Positions 60,953 through 64,000 of a DNA stretch of 64,000 nucleotides are shown piece after piece. The notes beneath the pieces are model-generated. The model was given only the letters and a program-made list of their open reading frames with translations. It had not been told where the DNA came from and searched no databases. Within the stretch, counting starts at the first letter, position 1, and each line of letters begins with the position of its first letter. Source of the DNA: Burkholderiales bacterium (GTDB lineage Bacteria; Pseudomonadota; Gammaproteobacteria; Burkholderiales; Burkholderiaceae_C); the NCBI GenBank assembly GCA_947474755.1, contig CANJJE010000013.1, positions 1-64,000 of the forward strand, read 5' to 3'. A program made the position numbers and the translations under genes.

Positions 60953-61735
60953 ATGGAACACAAACCAATCGTTCTCGTACCCGCCTGCCACCGCAGACTT
61001 GACGGACATGACAGCCATACCGTTGGCAAGAAATACACCGACGCCGTGCGACTGGCCGGTTGCCTGCCCCTGCTTTTCACCACCATCGAGGGTCCCGACG
61101 AACTGAGCGGGTTGCTCGACATCGCCGATGGCGTGTTGCTGACCGGCTCGCCCTCGAATGTGCACCCCAGCCACTTCGGCGAATCGGTCCACAACACCAG
61201 CCTGCCGCTCGATCCCGACCGCGATTCGGCGACGCTGGCGCTGATCCCGCAGGCCATCGCCCGCGGCATCCCTCTGATGGCCATCTGCCGCGGATTTCAG
61301 GAAGTCAACGTGGCGCTCGGCGGAAGCCTGTTTCAGGCAGTGCACGAGGTCGAAGGCCAACTCGACCACCGCGGCACTGATGAGGGCCCCCTGGAAGAGG
61401 TCTACGGTCTGGCTCATCCGGTCGGGCTGGAGCCCGGCGGCTTGTTGTCCGTACTGCTCGAGCGCGAGTCGATAGAGGTCAACTCGGTGCACGGTCAGGG
61501 CGTGAAGCGCCTGGGGGTCGGCCTGCGCGTGGAAGCCCGCGCACCCGATGGCCTGATCGAATCGTTCTCGCTGGACAACGGCGACGCACCATCACCCAGC
61601 TTTCTGCTGGGAGTGCAGTGGCATCCGGAATGGCAAGCGCGCCTGAATCCCGTATCGACCCAACTGTTCGAAGCCTTCGGGCGAGCCTGCAGCAACTTTC
61701 GCGACCGTCACCGAGGCCCCGACGGGACACGCTGA
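60953..61735 (+). CDS. puuD: Class I glutamine amidotransferase, gamma-glutamyl-GABA hydrolase type (PuuD-like)
   Basis: ATG 60953 (MEHKPIVLVPACH) fits the family start, although no clear ribosome site precedes it; upstream in-frame ATGs at 60890 and 60929 are possible. It has 260 residues. The nucleophile Cys is in MAICRGFQEVNVALGG, and the His-Glu pair is in GVQWHPEWQ. It hydrolyses gamma-glutamyl-GABA to GABA. Confidence 0.85.
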   Translation: MEHKPIVLVPACHRRLDGHDSHTVGKKYTDAVRLAGCLPLLFTTIEGPDELSGLLDIADGVLLTGSPSNVHPSHFGESVHNTSLPLDPDRDSATLALIPQAIARGIPLMAICRGFQEVNVALGGSLFQAVHEVEGQLDHRGTDEGPLEEVYGLAHPVGLEPGGLLSVLLERESIEVNSVHGQGVKRLGVGLRVEARAPDGLIESFSLDNGDAPSPSFLLGVQWHPEWQARLNPVSTQLFEAFGRACSNFRDRHRGPDGTR

Positions 61736-61789
61736 CTGGCACACGAAGACACCCACGACAACGACTGCAACTCCTCAAGGTGACATCCC

Positions 61790-63157
61790 ATGGTGGCCCG
61801 AGAAAATTTCACTTTCAGTGACCTCGAAAACTGGTTCAACGAACGCCGCGTGACCGAGATCGAATGCCTGGTCCCTGACCTGACTGGCGTAGCCCGCGGC
61901 AAGATCCTGCCGCGCGAGAAATTCACCGAAGACCGCGGCATGCGCCTGCCCGAAGCGATCGTTGCGATCGGGGTTACCGGCGAATTCCCTGCCGAGGGCC
62001 CGTACTACGACGTGATCCACGCCACCGACCGCGACATGCACCTGCGCCCCGACCCGTCGACCGTGCGCATCGTGCCCTGGGCGACCGACCCGACGGCGCA
62101 GGTCATCCATGACTGCTTCGACCGCGACGGCGTGATGATCCCGTACGCACCCCGCTCGGTGCTGCGCCGAATCTGCGACCTCTATGACGCCGAAGGCTGG
62201 ACGCCTGTGGTGGCGCCCGAACTCGAGTTCTATCTGATCGAGCGCAATGCCGACCCCAACACGCCGCTGCGCCCGCCGAAGGGCCGCAGCGGCCGCGCCG
62301 AGACCTCGCGTCAGGCCTACTCGATCGATGCGGTCAATGAATTCGACCCACTGTTCGAGGACATCTACGCCTACTGTGAAAAGATGGAATTGAATGTCGA
62401 CACGCTGATCCACGAGGTCGGTGCCGGTCAGATGGAGATCAACTTCTTCCATGACCATCCACTCGGTCTGGCAGACGAGGTGTTCTTCTTCAAGCGCACG
62501 ATCCGCGAGGCCGCAATGCGTCACGAGATGTACGCCACATTCATGGCCAAGCCCATGTCGAACGAGCCTGGCAGCGCGATGCATGTGCACCAGAGCGTGA
62601 TCGACAAGGTCACCGGCAAGAACATCTTCAGCAACCCCGATGGCTCGCCGTCCCAGGAGTTCTACTGGTACATCGGCGGGCTGCAGAAGTACACGCCAGC
62701 CGCCATGGCGCTGTTCGCGCCTTACGTCAACTCCTATCGCCGACTAGCCCGCTCGACTGCCGCGCCGATCAACATCCAGTGGGGTACCGACAACCGCACG
62801 GTGGGCATCCGTTCACCAGTGGCCACGGCCAGTGCGCGACGCATCGAAAACCGCGTCATCGGTGCCGATGCGAATCCCTACGTCGCCTTCGCAGCCACCC
62901 TGGCCTGCGGTTACCTCGGCATCAAGAACAAGATCGAGCCGGCGAGCGAATGCAAGGGCGACGCCTACCTGTCCGAATACCAGTTGCCGCGCTCGCTGAG
63001 CGAGGCGCTGGGTTGGCTGGCCGACGAGAAAGAACTGCATGATGTGCTTGGAAAATCCTTCATTACCGTCTACTCGGAGATCAAGGAAATCGAGCACGAT
63101 GAATTCATGAAGGTCATCTCGCCGTGGGAGCGAGAGCATCTGCTGCTCCATGTTTGA
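61790..63157 (+). CDS. puuA: Glutamine synthetase family, glutamate-putrescine ligase type (PuuA-like)
   Basis: The product has 455 residues. The GS fold is seen in APELEFYLIE, HEVGAGQMEINFFHDHPL, GSAMHVHQSV and NRTVGIRSP. PuuA-type enzymes join glutamate to putrescine, the first step of the gamma-glutamylation pathway. It lies between the PuuD-like gene and a putrescine-type aminotransferase. Confidence 0.88.
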   Translation: MVARENFTFSDLENWFNERRVTEIECLVPDLTGVARGKILPREKFTEDRGMRLPEAIVAIGVTGEFPAEGPYYDVIHATDRDMHLRPDPSTVRIVPWATDPTAQVIHDCFDRDGVMIPYAPRSVLRRICDLYDAEGWTPVVAPELEFYLIERNADPNTPLRPPKGRSGRAETSRQAYSIDAVNEFDPLFEDIYAYCEKMELNVDTLIHEVGAGQMEINFFHDHPLGLADEVFFFKRTIREAAMRHEMYATFMAKPMSNEPGSAMHVHQSVIDKVTGKNIFSNPDGSPSQEFYWYIGGLQKYTPAAMALFAPYVNSYRRLARSTAAPINIQWGTDNRTVGIRSPVATASARRIENRVIGADANPYVAFAATLACGYLGIKNKIEPASECKGDAYLSEYQLPRSLSEALGWLADEKELHDVLGKSFITVYSEIKEIEHDEFMKVISPWEREHLLLHV

Positions 63158-63206
63158 TCCGCACGCCGTGCGACATGACTGACGCCTGAACCCGATCGGA
63201 ACCTCG

Positions 63207-64000
63207 ATGAACGCTGTGCTCCAACCGCCTTCCACACGCACCACCGCCGAATGGCAGGCGGCTGACACCGCGCACTATCTGCACCCTTTCACCGACTTCA
63301 AGGCGCTGGCCAGCAAGGGCTCTCGCGTCATCACCCGCGCCGACAACATCTACCTCTGGGACAGCGAGGGCGCGAAGATCCTCGATGCAATGAGTGGCCT
63401 GTGGTGCGTGAACGTCGGCTATGGCCAGCAGGCCTTGATAGATGCAGCCACGGCCCAGCTCAAGCAACTGCCGTTCTACAACTCCTTCTTCCAGACGGCC
63501 ACGCCACCGGCAATCGAGCTCGCCGAACTGCTGGCCGAGATCACGCCGCCGCAGTTCAATCATGTGTTCTTCTCGGGTTCGGGCTCGGAGGGCAACGACA
63601 CCGTGGTGCGCATGGTGAGGCGCTACTGGGACGTGCTGGGCCAGCCCGAGCGCAGCGTCATCATCAGCCGCAAGAACGCCTACCACGGCTCGACCGTGGC
63701 CGGTGCCTCGCTGGGCGGCATGAGCTACATGCATGCGCAGGGCGGGTTGCCGATCCCCGGCATCGTCCACATGGAGCAGCCGTTCTGGTTCGTCCACGGT
63801 CACGGCAAAACACGCGATGAATTCGGCCTCGAGGCTGCTCGATGGCTCGAAGCGAAGATTCTCGAAGTGGGCCCCGACAAGGTCGCCGCCTTCATCGGCG
63901 AACCGGTGCAAGGCGCGGGCGGCGTGATCGTGCCGCCTGCGACCTACTGGCCAGAGATCCAGCGCATCTGCGACAAGTACGGCATCCTGCTGGTGTCCGA
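63207..64000 (+). CDS. Class III aminotransferase, putrescine:pyruvate type (SpuC-like), partial at window end
   Basis: ATG 63207 follows CGGAACC, and the frame runs open for 264 codons to the window edge. Motifs include MSGLWCVNVGYG, VFFSGSGSEGNDTVVRMV, KNAYHGSTVAGASLGG and IGEPVQGAGGVI. The PLP Lys lies beyond the window. It resembles SpuC/YgjG-like polyamine aminotransferases, giving the cluster two class III transaminases. Confidence 0.85.
   Translation, partial: MNAVLQPPSTRTTAEWQAADTAHYLHPFTDFKALASKGSRVITRADNIYLWDSEGAKILDAMSGLWCVNVGYGQQALIDAATAQLKQLPFYNSFFQTATPPAIELAELLAEITPPQFNHVFFSGSGSEGNDTVVRMVRRYWDVLGQPERSVIISRKNAYHGSTVAGASLGGMSYMHAQGGLPIPGIVHMEQPFWFVHGHGKTRDEFGLEAARWLEAKILEVGPDKVAAFIGEPVQGAGGVIVPPATYWPEIQRICDKYGILLVS

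Overview
The window is about 64 kb of high-GC DNA. It most likely comes from the chromosome of a purple phototrophic betaproteobacterium of the order Burkholderiales, near Rubrivivax, Rhizobacter or Ideonella. The evidence is a bacteriochlorophyll/carotenoid/reaction-centre cluster in the order crtEF-bchCXYZ-pufB..ALMC with a tetraheme pufC, a PEP-CTERM protein, DUF3422 and DUF4936 proteins, and the mltG-tmk-holB-pilZ-tatD housekeeping cluster. The genus is an inference from gene content; no search was run.

Layout. (1) 1-4262 is the distal part of an integron cassette array. It has five attC sites, all in the same orientation, separating small genes: a BrnT/BrnA pair, a GIY-YIG protein, an orphan protein and a HigB/HigA-like pair. 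No integron integrase is in view. One attC is split by a decayed IS110/IS1111-type element, and an IS3-type fragment touches the left edge. (2) 4339-8426 is a minus-strand operon: a nitroreductase-like Tat protein, an 805-residue flavin/ferredoxin-reductase fusion and a MarR regulator, with a palindromic operator upstream. (3) 8608-9498 is a tyrosine recombinase gene bracketed by a perfect 38-bp inverted repeat. (4) 9709-18186 holds a two-component system, a serine hydrolase, an old-yellow-enzyme, a PEP-CTERM protein, and an HpaB-family protein divergent from a TetR/isochorismatase-hydrolase pair. (5) 18269-23418 has a MoxR/VWA pair with two small unknown genes and a DUF3422 protein. (6) 23518-27500 is bchI-bchD-bchO. 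(7) 27587-34793 is a complete ccmABCDEFGHI cytochrome c maturation operon on the minus strand. (8) 35081-46150 is crtE-crtF-bchC-bchX-bchY-bchZ-(small ORF)-pufB-(beta-like ORF)-pufA-pufL-pufM-pufC, ending in a strong terminator. (9) 46472-52794 is small and housekeeping genes. (10) 52841-64000 holds a beta-propeller protein, a creatininase-like protein, an unusual isocitrate lyase, an agmatinase and a polyamine catabolism cluster (Lrp regulator, two class III aminotransferases, PuuB-, PuuD- and PuuA-like enzymes).

How the parts fit. Mg-chelatase subunits BchI/BchD and chlorophyllide-a reductase BchXYZ plus BchC make bacteriochlorophyll a, and CrtE/CrtF act in carotenoid synthesis. PufBA, L, M and C form the LH1-reaction centre with its tetraheme cytochrome, whose hemes would be attached by the Ccm proteins encoded inside the same cluster. 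The crtE and bchC promoters carry TGT-N12-ACA motifs laid over -35/-10 elements, as expected for PpsR/CrtJ repression.

The most novel item is a 74-residue ORF between pufB and pufA. Its C-terminal half matches the LH1 beta helix end residue for residue, but the bacteriochlorophyll-ligating His is Gln and there is a C-terminal extension. A second unexplained ORF of 44 codons is wedged between bchZ and pufB.
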